Below, one piece after another: positions 10,139-19,654 of a stretch of DNA of 64,000 nucleotides. Numbering within the stretch: the stretch's first letter is position 1; every line of letters begins with the position of its first letter. This DNA is from Phenylobacterium parvum (GTDB taxonomy: Bacteria > Pseudomonadota > Alphaproteobacteria > Caulobacterales > Caulobacteraceae): assembly GCF_003150835.1 (NCBI RefSeq), contig NZ_CP029479.1, forward strand, positions 1,736,001-1,800,000. Direction: 5' to 3'. The notes below the pieces were generated by a model, which saw only the letters and a program-made list of their open reading frames with translations, searched no databases and was not told the DNA's origin. Made by a program: the position numbers and the translations under genes.

Positions 10139-12451
10139 ATGAAATCAGCTCTCATCTCGGGCGCCTCCGCCCTCGCTCTTGTTCTCGCCGCCTCCACCGC
10201 CAGCGCTGCGGATGACTCCGCGACGGTCGACGAACTGGTCGTCTACGGCAAGGGCGAGAGCCGGCAGGTCCAGGCCCTCACCGTCGAGGAAATCGAACGT
10301 GCCGCGCCTGGTTCCAGCCCCATCAAGATGGTCGAGAAGCTGCCCGGCGTGAACTTCCAGGCCGCGGACGCCTTCGGCGCCTACGAGTGGTCGACCCGGA
10401 TCTCCATCCGGGCCTTCAACCAGAACCAGCTGGGCTTCACCCTCGACGGCGTCCCGCTCGGCGACATGAGCTATGGCAACCACAACGGCCTGCACATCAG
10501 CCGGGCCATCGCCACGGAGGACCTCGCGGGCGTGGAACTGGCTCAGGGCTCCGGCGCGCTCAGCGTCGCCTCCACCTCGAACCTCGGGGGCGCCCTGAAG
10601 TTCACCAGCCGGACGCCGACCGCCGACATGGGCGCCGACGTCGGTCTCACGGTGGGCTCAAGCTCCATGCGCCGGCTCTTCGTCCGCGCGGACACCGGCG
10701 AGCTGCCCGGCGGCGGCCGTGGGTCGATCAGCTACGCTGACCAGAAGGCGGACAAGTGGAAGGGCCAGGGTGAGCAGAAGCAGAAGCAGATCGACCTGAA
10801 GTTCGTCCAGCCGATCGGCGACTTCACGGTCACGGCCTTCTACAACTACTCCGAGCGGCGCGAGAACGACTACCAGGACCTGTCCCTGGACATGATCTCC
10901 CGTCTCGGCTCTGATTGGGACAACAATACCGGCCGCTGGGCCGAGGCCGTCCAGATCGCCCGCGCCTACCAGACCGCCTCGAACTATGCCGGCCCGAACC
11001 CCATCCTTGACGGGAACGGCTGCTACACCGGGTCCGGTGCGAACCCCTACCCGGGCAAGGTCAAGTGCGTGGATGACGCCTACTACGACGCTTCGGGCCT
11101 GCGCGACGATACCCTCTGGGCCCTCACCACCGCGGGTCCCGTGGCCGGGATCGACCTGACCGCCACCGTCTATGGCCACACCAATGACGGCCAGGGCATT
11201 TGGTACACGCCCTACGTGGCCTCGCCGAACAACAACGTCCCCGGCGCCACCAGCCAGAACGCCCCGATCTCGACCCGGACGACCGAGTACACCATCGACC
11301 GGATGGGCCTGATCCTCGGCGCCGCCTTCGACCTGGGCGACCACCGGATTTCGGTCGGGGGTTGGCTGGAGTCCAACGACTTCAGCCAGTCGCGGCGCTT
11401 CTATGGACAGAACCTGGCTTCGCCGTCCTCGTCCCTGAGCTTCTTCTCCGGGCCCTTCTTCACCCAGTGGTCGGGCGACTTCGAAACCGACACCCGGACC
11501 TTCTACATAGAGGACGCCTGGACCGTTTCCGACCAGCTCAAGGTCAACTTCGGCTTCAAGTCGGTCAGCGTCGAAAGCAGCACCGTGACGGTGGTGGGTT
11601 CGCCTGTGATCAATGGATCGATCACTTCCGAGGAGTCCTTCCTTCCTCAGGCTGGCTTCACCTGGTCCCTTTCCGACGACAGCGAACTGTTCGCGAGCTA
11701 TGCGAAGAACATGCGGGCCTTCGCAGCGGCAAGGACCGGCCTGTCGCCCTTCGCCACGACCCAGCCCGGCTTTGATGCGATCCGCGGAAAGCTCCAGCCG
11801 GAAACGTCCCAGACGCTGGAAGGTGGCTGGCGTTACCGTTCAGGTAATTTCCAGGGCGTAGCGGCCCTGTACTACGTCAAGTTCGACGATCGCCTGATCG
11901 GCACCTCCGCCGGCGCGGGAATCGTCGGCAGCCCGACCATCCTCTCCAACGCCGGCAGCGTGACGGCCAAGGGCTTCGAGGCGGCCGGAACGTTCGAGGT
12001 GAACGACGACTGGAGCCTCTTCGGTTCCTACGCCTACAATGACAGCACCTATGACGACGACATCCGGAACGCCGCCGGCGCCGTGACCCAGAGGATCAGC
12101 GGCAAGACCACGGTGGACTCGCCCAAGCACCTCTTCAACGCCGAGGTCAGCTTCGATCGTGACGGCTGGTTCGCCGCCCTGAACGTGCATTACGTCTCGG
12201 AACGGTACTTCACCTACACCAACGACAAGTCGGTCCCGTCCACCACCACCGCCGACCTGTCCCTTGGCTACCGCTTCCAGGGTGAGGGCCTGACCGAAGG
12301 CCTGGAGATCCAGGCCAACATCACGAACCTGACGGACGAGAGCTACGTCTCGACCATCGGTTCCAACGGCTTCGGCTACGCGGGCGACAACCAGACCCTG
12401 CTGACCGCAGCGCCTCGCCAGGCCTTCGTAACGGTGCGCAAGCGCTTCTGA
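10139..12451 (+). CDS. TonB-dependent outer membrane receptor
   Basis: The ATG at 10139 gives 770 residues and a clean signal peptide ending about ASTASA-ADD; the open frame starts 22 codons earlier but that extension would bury the signal. After the signal comes a TonB-box-like VDELVVYG, then the plug domain (about 35-175, with MVEKLPGVNF, ISIRAFNQNQLGFTLDGVPLGD and VELAQGSGAL) and a 22-strand barrel with the terminal aromatic motif FVTVRKRF. The ligand cannot be told. It is followed by a strong terminator, so it is probably a single-gene unit. A PhoB-like box lies upstream. Confidence 0.93.
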   Translation: MKSALISGASALALVLAASTASAADDSATVDELVVYGKGESRQVQALTVEEIERAAPGSSPIKMVEKLPGVNFQAADAFGAYEWSTRISIRAFNQNQLGFTLDGVPLGDMSYGNHNGLHISRAIATEDLAGVELAQGSGALSVASTSNLGGALKFTSRTPTADMGADVGLTVGSSSMRRLFVRADTGELPGGGRGSISYADQKADKWKGQGEQKQKQIDLKFVQPIGDFTVTAFYNYSERRENDYQDLSLDMISRLGSDWDNNTGRWAEAVQIARAYQTASNYAGPNPILDGNGCYTGSGANPYPGKVKCVDDAYYDASGLRDDTLWALTTAGPVAGIDLTATVYGHTNDGQGIWYTPYVASPNNNVPGATSQNAPISTRTTEYTIDRMGLILGAAFDLGDHRISVGGWLESNDFSQSRRFYGQNLASPSSSLSFFSGPFFTQWSGDFETDTRTFYIEDAWTVSDQLKVNFGFKSVSVESSTVTVVGSPVINGSITSEESFLPQAGFTWSLSDDSELFASYAKNMRAFAAARTGLSPFATTQPGFDAIRGKLQPETSQTLEGGWRYRSGNFQGVAALYYVKFDDRLIGTSAGAGIVGSPTILSNAGSVTAKGFEAAGTFEVNDDWSLFGSYAYNDSTYDDDIRNAAGAVTQRISGKTTVDSPKHLFNAEVSFDRDGWFAALNVHYVSERYFTYTNDKSVPSTTTADLSLGYRFQGEGLTEGLEIQANITNLTDESYVSTIGSNGFGYAGDNQTLLTAAPRQAFVTVRKRF

Positions 12452-12476
12452 TCCTCTTCCCGAGGCAACCCCGACT

Positions 12477-12509
12477 GGCCCCGCCGTTACCGGCGGGGCC
12501 ACTTTTTTT
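12477..12509 (+). terminator. Rho-independent terminator after the TonB receptor
   Basis: A perfect 9-bp GC stem, GGCCCCGCC (12477-12485) and GGCGGGGCC (12492-12500), closes a six-base loop. It is followed by AC and seven T residues (12503-12509). It lies 25 bp after the receptor stop and is the clearest intrinsic terminator in the window. Confidence 0.95.
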
Positions 12510-12597
12510 GTCGTGGGAGCTGAGTTCGGGAAGCCCCCCTTGCGCGCTGAGGGGACCCTTGTACGTGTGGAGGGTGAATCTCGGCAGGAGTGACCGG

Positions 12598-13920
12598 ATG
12601 CCCCTCCATCGACTGATCCGCCTATCGGCCACCCTGGCCTTCGGGCTCGTCCTGCAGGCCTGCGCGGGCAAGGCGCCGCCGAGCCTCGCCCTCATGCCCG
12701 CGCCGGAAGCCTTCGACAGCGGGGCCTTCGACCGGGCGGCCGACGATCGCCCCGTCGGTGAGATCCCTGATGGGGGCCTTCTCTACGCCACTGGACGGAA
12801 GAAGAGCGAAGGCAACGCCCCGGGGGATTTCTACACCACCGAGCGTAGTCTCGTGGTCCATCTTGGCGAGGCCCGGGTGAGCGTAAGCAATCCGAGCATC
12901 ACCTGGCGACAGGCGCGCGACATGGCCCTGCTCAAGACCCAGTCCAAGGAATACCCCATCGTCGTTTCCGGGGTCACGGAGTATGGCGTCCTCGACCGGT
13001 CCCTGACGCCCTACGTGGACGCAGGCCAACAGGCCGCGCCGCCGGCCGAGGCGACGGCGCGGTTCGCCGCCGAGGTGAACCGAAGGCTGGAGCGCACCCG
13101 CCAGAAGGACGTCTACATCTATGTCCACGGCTACAAGGTAACCTTCGACAATCCCGTCCTGGTGGCGGCGGAGATGTGGCACTTCATGGGCTACGAGGGC
13201 GTCTTCATCGCCTATTCCTGGCCCGCGACGCCCCAGGCCACGGCCTATGTGGGCGACGTCGACACCGCCATGGGCATGGCCCGGAACCTTCGGGAACTGG
13301 TGCACATGATCGAGACCGAGACCAATGCCGAGCGGATCCACATCATCGGCTACAGCGCCGGAACCCGACTGGTGAGCCGGACCCTCGAGCAGATGGCGCT
13401 GATCAACCGGGGACAACCGGCGGACGGACCTCGCTATGGCTCCAAGCTCGAGAACGTCTTCCTGATCTCCAGCGACGTCGACCGGTCCGTCTTCGGCGCC
13501 TACATGGCGGACGGGATCCTGGACGTCTCCCGGCACCTGATCATCTACGTCTCGAAGAAGGACGAGGCCCTGCGGATCTCGGAGGAAATCACGGGCCACC
13601 AGCGCCTGGGAGAAGCCCTGGACCCCGATAAGGTCCCTTCGGCCTTGGCCGGCCTGCTCAAGGATCGCCGGGACCGGATCTCCTACATCGACGTCTCCGA
13701 TGCGCCAGAGATAGAGGCCGGAAATGGGCACGGCTATTTCCGCGGCAGCCCCTGGGTGTCGAGCGACCTCATGATGAAACTGATGTACCGCCTTCCGCCG
13801 GAAGTCAGGGGTCTGGTCCGGGATCCATCGACTGGAATCCTCTCCTTCCCGGCCGACTATGACCAGCGCATGCGCCGGGCCCTGCAATACGTGTCTTCAG
13901 GGCGCATCCAGGAACCCTGA
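12598..13920 (+). CDS. Alpha/beta hydrolase lipoprotein (DUF900 family)
   Basis: ATG 12598 is chosen because GGCAGGAG sits just upstream and a lipoprotein signal follows (LAFGLVLQAC, lipobox LQAC, Cys near residue 19). The product has 440 residues. The C-terminal half is a DUF900 serine-hydrolase fold with YIYVHGYKVTF (oxyanion-hole strand), FIAYSWPATP and the nucleophile elbow IIGYSAG. A late SDVDRSVF and GNGHGYF may supply Asp and His. It is probably anchored to an envelope membrane facing the periplasm. Substrate unknown. It reads alone and ends convergently with the next gene, 6 bp away. Confidence 0.85.
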   Translation: MPLHRLIRLSATLAFGLVLQACAGKAPPSLALMPAPEAFDSGAFDRAADDRPVGEIPDGGLLYATGRKKSEGNAPGDFYTTERSLVVHLGEARVSVSNPSITWRQARDMALLKTQSKEYPIVVSGVTEYGVLDRSLTPYVDAGQQAAPPAEATARFAAEVNRRLERTRQKDVYIYVHGYKVTFDNPVLVAAEMWHFMGYEGVFIAYSWPATPQATAYVGDVDTAMGMARNLRELVHMIETETNAERIHIIGYSAGTRLVSRTLEQMALINRGQPADGPRYGSKLENVFLISSDVDRSVFGAYMADGILDVSRHLIIYVSKKDEALRISEEITGHQRLGEALDPDKVPSALAGLLKDRRDRISYIDVSDAPEIEAGNGHGYFRGSPWVSSDLMMKLMYRLPPEVRGLVRDPSTGILSFPADYDQRMRRALQYVSSGRIQEP

Positions 13921-13926
13921 GAAACC

Positions 13927-14820
13927 TCAGGGCGTCATGCAGTGCCGGGTGACGGCAAGGATATCGAGAAGCCCGGCCTGGCCCGCCAGGACGACGGTCG
14001 CAATGGCTAGGAGCAGGGCGAGGGTCCGGACTCTCCGGCGGCGCGCGGGAAATGAAAGCCAGGACAGCAGCCGACCTGGAGGGGTCGGCCTCGGTCCCGC
14101 CGTGGCGGGATGAAGGACCGACCAGGACTGGGAGATATCGATCGTGTCCCGGGCCAGGAGAACCAGGCAGAAGAGCGCCACGAAGCCAGGCTGGAGGCCC
14201 GCCTCGCCCCGCGCAGGACAGACCTCTCCCGCGGAACGGAAGACCGTGTAGAGACCAAACAGCACGACCATGCAGGCGCTGTTCAGGAGCAGCCAGAAGA
14301 CGCGTACGGCATCGATCGCGTCCGCCTGGGGGTCTGCGGTCTCGGGGGACGCGCCGGGTCGACCACCGCTGGGCCAGGACAGGAAGAGCGTGTTCGCCAG
14401 CAGGAAGAGCGACCCCGCCAGCACGAACCAGGTGAATCCCACCTGCTCGAAGGCTTCTGCGCTCAGGGCCTGGGCCATCAGGAAGATGGGCGCCATGGCG
14501 AGCAGACCCCGGACGAGGTCGAGCAGGAAGAGCGGAGGCCGGACCTCCACCAGCCCGTTACGCCTGTAGATGACGTCGAGATAGCGATCAGTCTGGTAGT
14601 GGAAGAGGCTCAGGGTGACGACGAAGGAAAAGGTCACCAGGGCGTGCAGCGCAAAGCGCGCCGGGTCAAAGCTGAGGCCGACAAGCCCGGAATGGACCTT
14701 GTCGTAGGCTCCGGTGAAGACGAGGCCGAAACTGAGGCCGAAGACGACCGCATAGAGCGATCGCAGGTTGTCCACCGACCGGTCCGATTGCCGGCGGAAC
14801 GCCTCTTCCTGACTGTTCAT
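13927..14820 (-). CDS. Multi-spanning membrane protein of unknown function
   Basis: The start at MNSQEEAFRRQSD (ATG 14820) gives 297 residues; a longer open frame adds 17 residues without support. Hydrophobic segments lie near 25-45, 55-80, 110-135, 140-160, 190-215, 230-250 and 265-285, so about six or seven membrane passes. The N-terminal 20 residues are charged and cytoplasmic in character. I recognise no family. It is convergent with the DUF900 lipoprotein and lies 114 bp beyond the amidohydrolase stop on the same strand. Confidence 0.65.
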   Translation of the reverse strand: MNSQEEAFRRQSDRSVDNLRSLYAVVFGLSFGLVFTGAYDKVHSGLVGLSFDPARFALHALVTFSFVVTLSLFHYQTDRYLDVIYRRNGLVEVRPPLFLLDLVRGLLAMAPIFLMAQALSAEAFEQVGFTWFVLAGSLFLLANTLFLSWPSGGRPGASPETADPQADAIDAVRVFWLLLNSACMVVLFGLYTVFRSAGEVCPARGEAGLQPGFVALFCLVLLARDTIDISQSWSVLHPATAGPRPTPPGRLLSWLSFPARRRRVRTLALLLAIATVVLAGQAGLLDILAVTRHCMTP

Positions 14821-14934
14821 GCGAAGCCTCAAACCCTGAGCCTGATTGCCACCGGCGAGGCGCCGCGGCAAGACGCAGAGCCCGAGAGCCGGCGAAGGTT
14901 TCCCGAACCCGGACCGGGCCGACGGTTTCCGGAC

Positions 14935-17900
14935 CTAGCCGTCATCCTGATCTGAGTGGGCGCCCGCGCCGCCGCCCGCCGGACCCATGTAGCCCTGGGC
15001 GCCGTCCGCGCCTTCCCACCAATAGGCGGGGCGCTTCCGGGCGCCGGTCAACTCCTCGTTGAGGGTCGCGGCGTCCAGCAGACGGCCTCCGATCATGACC
15101 TTGCTGACCTTGTCGGAGTTCCGGATGTCCTGGGTCGGATCGGCGTCGAGTACGACGAGGTCGGCCAGCTTGCCAGGCTCCAGGCTTCCGATGTCGCCGT
15201 CGTAGCCCAGGCTGCGCGCCGCCTCGATCGTGCCCGTGCGCAGCGCCTCGACCGGAGTCATGCCGCCGCGGACGAAGGACCACAGCTCCCAGTGCGCGGC
15301 GATGCCCGGCTCCTGGCCGTGGGCCCCGATCGAGACCGGCACGCCGCGGCGCGCCAGCTTGGCGGCCTCGCGGGCGCTGTCGTCGTCCTTGTAGTCGCCT
15401 TCAGGCGCAATCTCGCGGCGGGCGTTGGCGGCGGTCAGGATCGCCGCCGGTTCATGCTTCTGCAGCAGCGGATGCTTCCACACCTCGGTGTGAGAGCGCC
15501 AGTAGGGGTCGCCCGCCGGGCCGCCATAGGTCACCACTAGGGTCGGGGTGTAACCCGTCTTCGACTGGCTGAAGAACTGCAGCACATCCTCGTAGATCAC
15601 GCCGAGGGGCAGGTTGTGCTCCACCGTGGTGTTGCCGTCGGCGATCAGGGTCATGTCGAAGCCGAAGAGCGAGCCGCCCTCGGCCACCGAACGCATCCCC
15701 TCGGCCAGGGCCGCCGCCGTCACCTGCTGGCGCTGGTCTCGCCGGGGCTGGTTGTAGTTCTTCAGGCTGTGGGCGCCCTGGGCCTTGAGGCGGCGGACAT
15801 GGGCGAGCGCGTCCTCGTAGCTGTCGATCTGCGCATAGACTCCGGCCTGGCGAGCGCCATAGACGATCTCTGCGGTCGAGAAGGTGCGCGGACCGAGGAT
15901 CGCGCCAGTGCGCGTCATCTCGAGAGCCGGGAAGACTGTGCGGGCGCTGCTCGAGGGATCGTGCCGGGTGGTCACGCCCAGGGCCAGGTTGACCATTTCC
16001 GCCCAGTTGGCCTGGGGGGTGATCTCGTCGATCCCATAGGGTCCGTGGGCGTGGGCGTCGATCAGGCCCGGGATCACGGTCTTGCCCGTCGCGTCGAGGG
16101 TCGGCGTGCCGGGCGGGATCGCCACCTCGCCGCGCCGTCCGACAGCCTTGATCCGGTCGCGCTCGACCAGCACCACGCCATCCTCGATGACGCCGCCGTC
16201 CGCACCCTTCATGGTGACCACACGCGCACCGACGATTGCGATCCGGCCCGTGGGCTTGTCCGCGGTCATCCGCATCGAGAGGGAGACACCGGCCTTGGGC
16301 GGCTCGAACTTCGGGGCTTTGGCGCCCTTTGCCAGCGGGGCGTCGGCGAACATGGCGGCCCGGTCGGCGCTGAACACGGTCGGACCAAGAGACCAGTTCA
16401 GGCGCTTACCGCCCTCGCTCCAGTGGATCCAGTCGGCCCCGTCGCCGCTGACCTTGACGACGGGAAGCGCACCGCCCTTGGGGGACAGCGAGACTTCCTG
16501 TGCGCCCGGCGTCATGGGGGTGACGTAGGCCTGGTAGTTCTGGCGGAAGGCCAGGAACCGGCCGTCGGGCGAGACCCGGTAGTCATTGACGAGTTCCCCG
16601 CGGGCATGGACGCGGCGCGCCTCGCCGTTCAGGTCAACGCTGACCAGTCGGCTTTCCTTGGGATCGCCCTCCATCACGAAGATGCGGTCACTGGGGACGC
16701 CGAACTGGGCGTTTCCACCACTCTCGGTAACCCGGGCGATCTCGCCGCCGGTCGCTGCAACCCGGTAGACACCGGTCTCGGCCGATCCGCGTGGGCTGGA
16801 GAGGTAGCCGCCGCGATCCTTCTCGAAGACCACGATCCCGCCATCGGGGGAGAACCGCGGCCGGGCGTAATGGCCTGCCGGCGTCAGGGCCGTGGATTTG
16901 CCGCCGGTCGCCGCAATGATGCGGACTTCGCCCAGGCCGGCGTCAGTCCAGCGGACATAGACCAGCTTACGGCCATCGGCCGACCAGGAGGGATAGGCCT
17001 CCATCGCCGCATCGTCCCGGGTCAGGCGACGCGGCTCGCCGCCCGTCATCGGCTTGATCCAGAGCTTGCCGAGGGTCTCGAACACCACCGACCGGCCGTC
17101 GGGCGAGACGCTGGCCCCGCGCGGCATCTTCGTTTCGAACACGTCCGGCGCCACGGCGACCGGCGGGCGCGGCGGATCGATCAGGCCGCGCGTGTCGGAG
17201 ATCCTGAAGGGAATGACCCTGCTCGTTCCGGAAGCCAGGTCGATCCGGTTCAGCTTGCCGGCGGCCCAGACCACGACACTGGCCGAATCCGGGGTCCAGG
17301 CCAGGTTGGGATACACGCCCGTCACGGCCCAGGTTTCCTGCATGTCCATGTCGAGCGCGTCGTAGACCTTTCGGTCCTCGCCCGTGGCGAGATTGCGGAC
17401 ATAGAGCCGTGGCTGGGTCGCCTCGCGGCGGACATAGGCGATCCACTTGCCATCCGGCGAGGGGGTGGGACGCACGGCGCCGCCTTCACCGCCGATTACG
17501 CGCTCGGTCTTGCCGGTCGAAAGGTCGTAACGGTCGATAGCGAACAGCTGGGTATTGCTGTTCTGGGCGTACTCGAAGATCGGGCCCGGCGTGGTGTTGA
17601 GCGTAAAGTAGACGTGGCGACCGTCTGGGGCGAAGATCGGCTCGCCCAGTTCCTTCTGGTGCTGTTCGCTGGGGCGCTTGACCAGCAGCACCCCGTCCCC
17701 GCCGGAGACATGGTACATCCACACCTCGCCCGTACCGAGCGAGCGCTGGGTGGTGAAGTGCTTCTTGGCGACGATGTACTGGCCGTCCGGGCTCCAGCTG
17801 GGCTGGTTCATCAGGCGGAAGCTTTCCTGGGTCAGCTGGCGCTTGTCGCTTCCGTCGCGGTTCATGATCCAGATGTTGTCGCCGCCGCCCCGGTCCGAGG

Positions 17901-18237
17901 TGAAGGCGATCCGCCTGCCGTCGGGGGAAAAGCGCGGCTGGGTCTCGTAGGGCAGGCCCTCCGATATCCGGGTCGGGACGCCGCCGCTGATCGGCAGTGT
18001 GTAGATGTCGCCCAGGAGGTCGAACACCAGGGTCCGCCCGTCGGGGCTGACGTCCAGGTTCATCCAGGTGCCTTCCTCGACCGCAATCGGGACCTCGCGC
18101 ACCTTCATCCCGGGCGGAGCGGCGACGTCCCACTTGGGCGCATCCTTGGCCTCCTGGGCGTGAGCGGCGGCCGGAAGGGCGGCAGCGAGGCCAACCGCCA
18201 GGGCGAGACGCGAAGCGGTGCGGGCAATGGTCTTCAT
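14935..18237 (-). CDS. Secreted TolB-propeller / amidohydrolase fusion
   Basis: ATG 18237 follows GGGGAG and opens a Sec signal (ALAVGLAAALPAAAHA), giving 1100 residues. The first about 680 residues hold repeated PD40/TolB beta-propeller blades, seen as recurring SPDGR motifs (SPDGRTLVF, SPDGRRIAFTSD, SPDGKWIAYV, SPDGRSVVFE, SPDGRFLAF). The C-terminal about 400 residues are an amidohydrolase: DATGKTVIPGLIDAHAHG carries the HxH metal ligands, and LEPGKLADLVVLDADP is the closing beta-domain motif. It is predicted to be a periplasmic metal hydrolase of the imidazolonepropionase/prolidase-like group. Very long antisense frames inside it are GC-skew shadows. Confidence 0.9.
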   Translation of the reverse strand: MKTIARTASRLALAVGLAAALPAAAHAQEAKDAPKWDVAAPPGMKVREVPIAVEEGTWMNLDVSPDGRTLVFDLLGDIYTLPISGGVPTRISEGLPYETQPRFSPDGRRIAFTSDRGGGDNIWIMNRDGSDKRQLTQESFRLMNQPSWSPDGQYIVAKKHFTTQRSLGTGEVWMYHVSGGDGVLLVKRPSEQHQKELGEPIFAPDGRHVYFTLNTTPGPIFEYAQNSNTQLFAIDRYDLSTGKTERVIGGEGGAVRPTPSPDGKWIAYVRREATQPRLYVRNLATGEDRKVYDALDMDMQETWAVTGVYPNLAWTPDSASVVVWAAGKLNRIDLASGTSRVIPFRISDTRGLIDPPRPPVAVAPDVFETKMPRGASVSPDGRSVVFETLGKLWIKPMTGGEPRRLTRDDAAMEAYPSWSADGRKLVYVRWTDAGLGEVRIIAATGGKSTALTPAGHYARPRFSPDGGIVVFEKDRGGYLSSPRGSAETGVYRVAATGGEIARVTESGGNAQFGVPSDRIFVMEGDPKESRLVSVDLNGEARRVHARGELVNDYRVSPDGRFLAFRQNYQAYVTPMTPGAQEVSLSPKGGALPVVKVSGDGADWIHWSEGGKRLNWSLGPTVFSADRAAMFADAPLAKGAKAPKFEPPKAGVSLSMRMTADKPTGRIAIVGARVVTMKGADGGVIEDGVVLVERDRIKAVGRRGEVAIPPGTPTLDATGKTVIPGLIDAHAHGPYGIDEITPQANWAEMVNLALGVTTRHDPSSSARTVFPALEMTRTGAILGPRTFSTAEIVYGARQAGVYAQIDSYEDALAHVRRLKAQGAHSLKNYNQPRRDQRQQVTAAALAEGMRSVAEGGSLFGFDMTLIADGNTTVEHNLPLGVIYEDVLQFFSQSKTGYTPTLVVTYGGPAGDPYWRSHTEVWKHPLLQKHEPAAILTAANARREIAPEGDYKDDDSAREAAKLARRGVPVSIGAHGQEPGIAAHWELWSFVRGGMTPVEALRTGTIEAARSLGYDGDIGSLEPGKLADLVVLDADPTQDIRNSDKVSKVMIGGRLLDAATLNEELTGARKRPAYWWEGADGAQGYMGPAGGGAGAHSDQDDG

Positions 18238-18410
18238 CGGTGGAATCTCCCCGAGGCTGGCCGAGGACTCTCGGCCAGGCGCTGGAACTGTCAATGCGCC
18301 CTTCGGCGAAGGTCGCTTCCACCGGACGCCGTCAGATCAGAACCCGACCCAGAGCGCCCTCCGCCAGCGCTCGCAAGGCGCTGGCGGAGCGGCCTTTGGG
18401 ATTATTGAGC

Positions 18411-19640
18411 TCAGCGCCCGGTCGGCACGTCCTTGAAGGGGACGTCCTTGTCGAGCCGGATGTCTCCGGGCAGGCCCAGGACGCGCTCGGCGATGATGTT
18501 TCGCAGGATCTCGTCGGTGCCGCCGGCGATGCGCAGGCCCGGGGCCATCATCAATGAGCCGTGGAAACCGCCCGACAGGGGGGCGAGGTCCGGGTCATTG
18601 ATGATCCCGTACTGATCCAGCATCTCCACCGCCTCGTTGGCCAGGTCCTGCATGAGGGTGGCCGAGACGATCTTGCCGATGGAGCTCTCCGGTCCCGGGG
18701 TCTGGCCTTTGGACAGGGCGGTCATGGTCCGGTTGCGGGCGTGGCGCAGGCCCTCGGCCTGGACATACCAGTCCGCCAGCTTCTCGCGGACCGCGCCTTC
18801 CTGGAGCAGGGGGGCGCCGTCGGAACCGGTGGTGTCGCGCGCCGCCTCGAGGAACTGGGACCAGCCCGCCCCGGTGGCGCCGCCAACGGCCAGGCGCTCG
18901 TTCATCAGGGTGACCAGGGAAACCTTCCAGCCGTCGCCCACGCCGCCCAGGCGCTGGCTGTCCTTGACCCGGACGTCGGTGAAGAAGACCTCGTTGAAGC
19001 CCGAGCCGCCGGACATCTGGTGGATCGGACGGACCTCGACGCCGGGGTCCTTCATGTCCACCCAGAACATGGTCAGGCCCTTGTGCTTGGGCAGGTTCGG
19101 GTCGGTGCGGACGATGACAATGCCGAAGTCCGAGAACTGGGCGCCGGTGGTCCAGACCTTCTGGCCATTGATGATCCAGTCGCCCGAGCCGTCCGGCGCC
19201 TTCTCGGCGCGGGTGCGGGCCGCCGCCACGTCGGAGCCGCCGCTGGGCTCGGAGAAGAGCTGGCACCAGATCTCCTCGCCGCGGATGGCCGGCGGGCCGA
19301 AGCGGTCCTTGGTGGCCGGGTCGGCGAAGTTCATCACCGTGGGCACGCACATGCCCAGGCCGATCTGGAACGGGTTGGAGGGGATTGGGTAGCGCGCCTC
19401 TTCCTCACCGAAGATCACGCTGTCGATGGGCGTGCCGCCCTGGCCGCCCCACTCCTTGGGCCAGGTGATGCAGGCGAAGCCGGCGGCGGCCTTCTTGGCC
19501 TGCCAGGCCTTGGCGGCGGCGAGGTCGCCCCCGCCCTCCCCGTCATCGTTCGCGTCGCGGGTGCGGGGCGCGTTGGCCTCCAGCCAGGTCCGGACCTTCT
19601 GGCGATAGGCGGCTTCTTCGGGCGTATCGTTGAAATCCAT
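18411..19640 (-). CDS. Acyl-CoA dehydrogenase family protein
   Basis: A 409-residue flavoenzyme with the N-terminal helical domain (FNDTPEEAAYRQKVRTWLEA), the FAD/substrate middle domain (CQLFSEPSGGSDVAAARTRAE, WIINGQKVWTTGAQ) and the C-terminal helical domain ending GGTDEILRNIIAERVLGLPGD. It oxidises an acyl-CoA at the alpha-beta bond and passes electrons to ETF. It lies 14 bp downstream of a second acyl-CoA dehydrogenase gene in the same direction. Such pairs (FadE28/FadE29-like) often form heteromeric enzymes acting on sterol side chains or other bulky substrates; that role is inference. Confidence 0.92.
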   Translation of the reverse strand: MDFNDTPEEAAYRQKVRTWLEANAPRTRDANDDGEGGGDLAAAKAWQAKKAAAGFACITWPKEWGGQGGTPIDSVIFGEEEARYPIPSNPFQIGLGMCVPTVMNFADPATKDRFGPPAIRGEEIWCQLFSEPSGGSDVAAARTRAEKAPDGSGDWIINGQKVWTTGAQFSDFGIVIVRTDPNLPKHKGLTMFWVDMKDPGVEVRPIHQMSGGSGFNEVFFTDVRVKDSQRLGGVGDGWKVSLVTLMNERLAVGGATGAGWSQFLEAARDTTGSDGAPLLQEGAVREKLADWYVQAEGLRHARNRTMTALSKGQTPGPESSIGKIVSATLMQDLANEAVEMLDQYGIINDPDLAPLSGGFHGSLMMAPGLRIAGGTDEILRNIIAERVLGLPGDIRLDKDVPFKDVPTGR

Positions 19641-19654
19641 GATCGGTTTCCTTC

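Noticed and set aside
15616-18408. Very long antisense open frame (over 900 codons) across the amidohydrolase gene
   Set aside because: The strand opposite a GC-rich gene with third-position bias stays open by chance; the frame lacks domains, is rich in Arg/Gly/Asp and overlaps a well-supported gene. The same holds for the other long antisense frames, e.g. 21476-22912, 35967-38420, 39554-41407 and 48193-49218.
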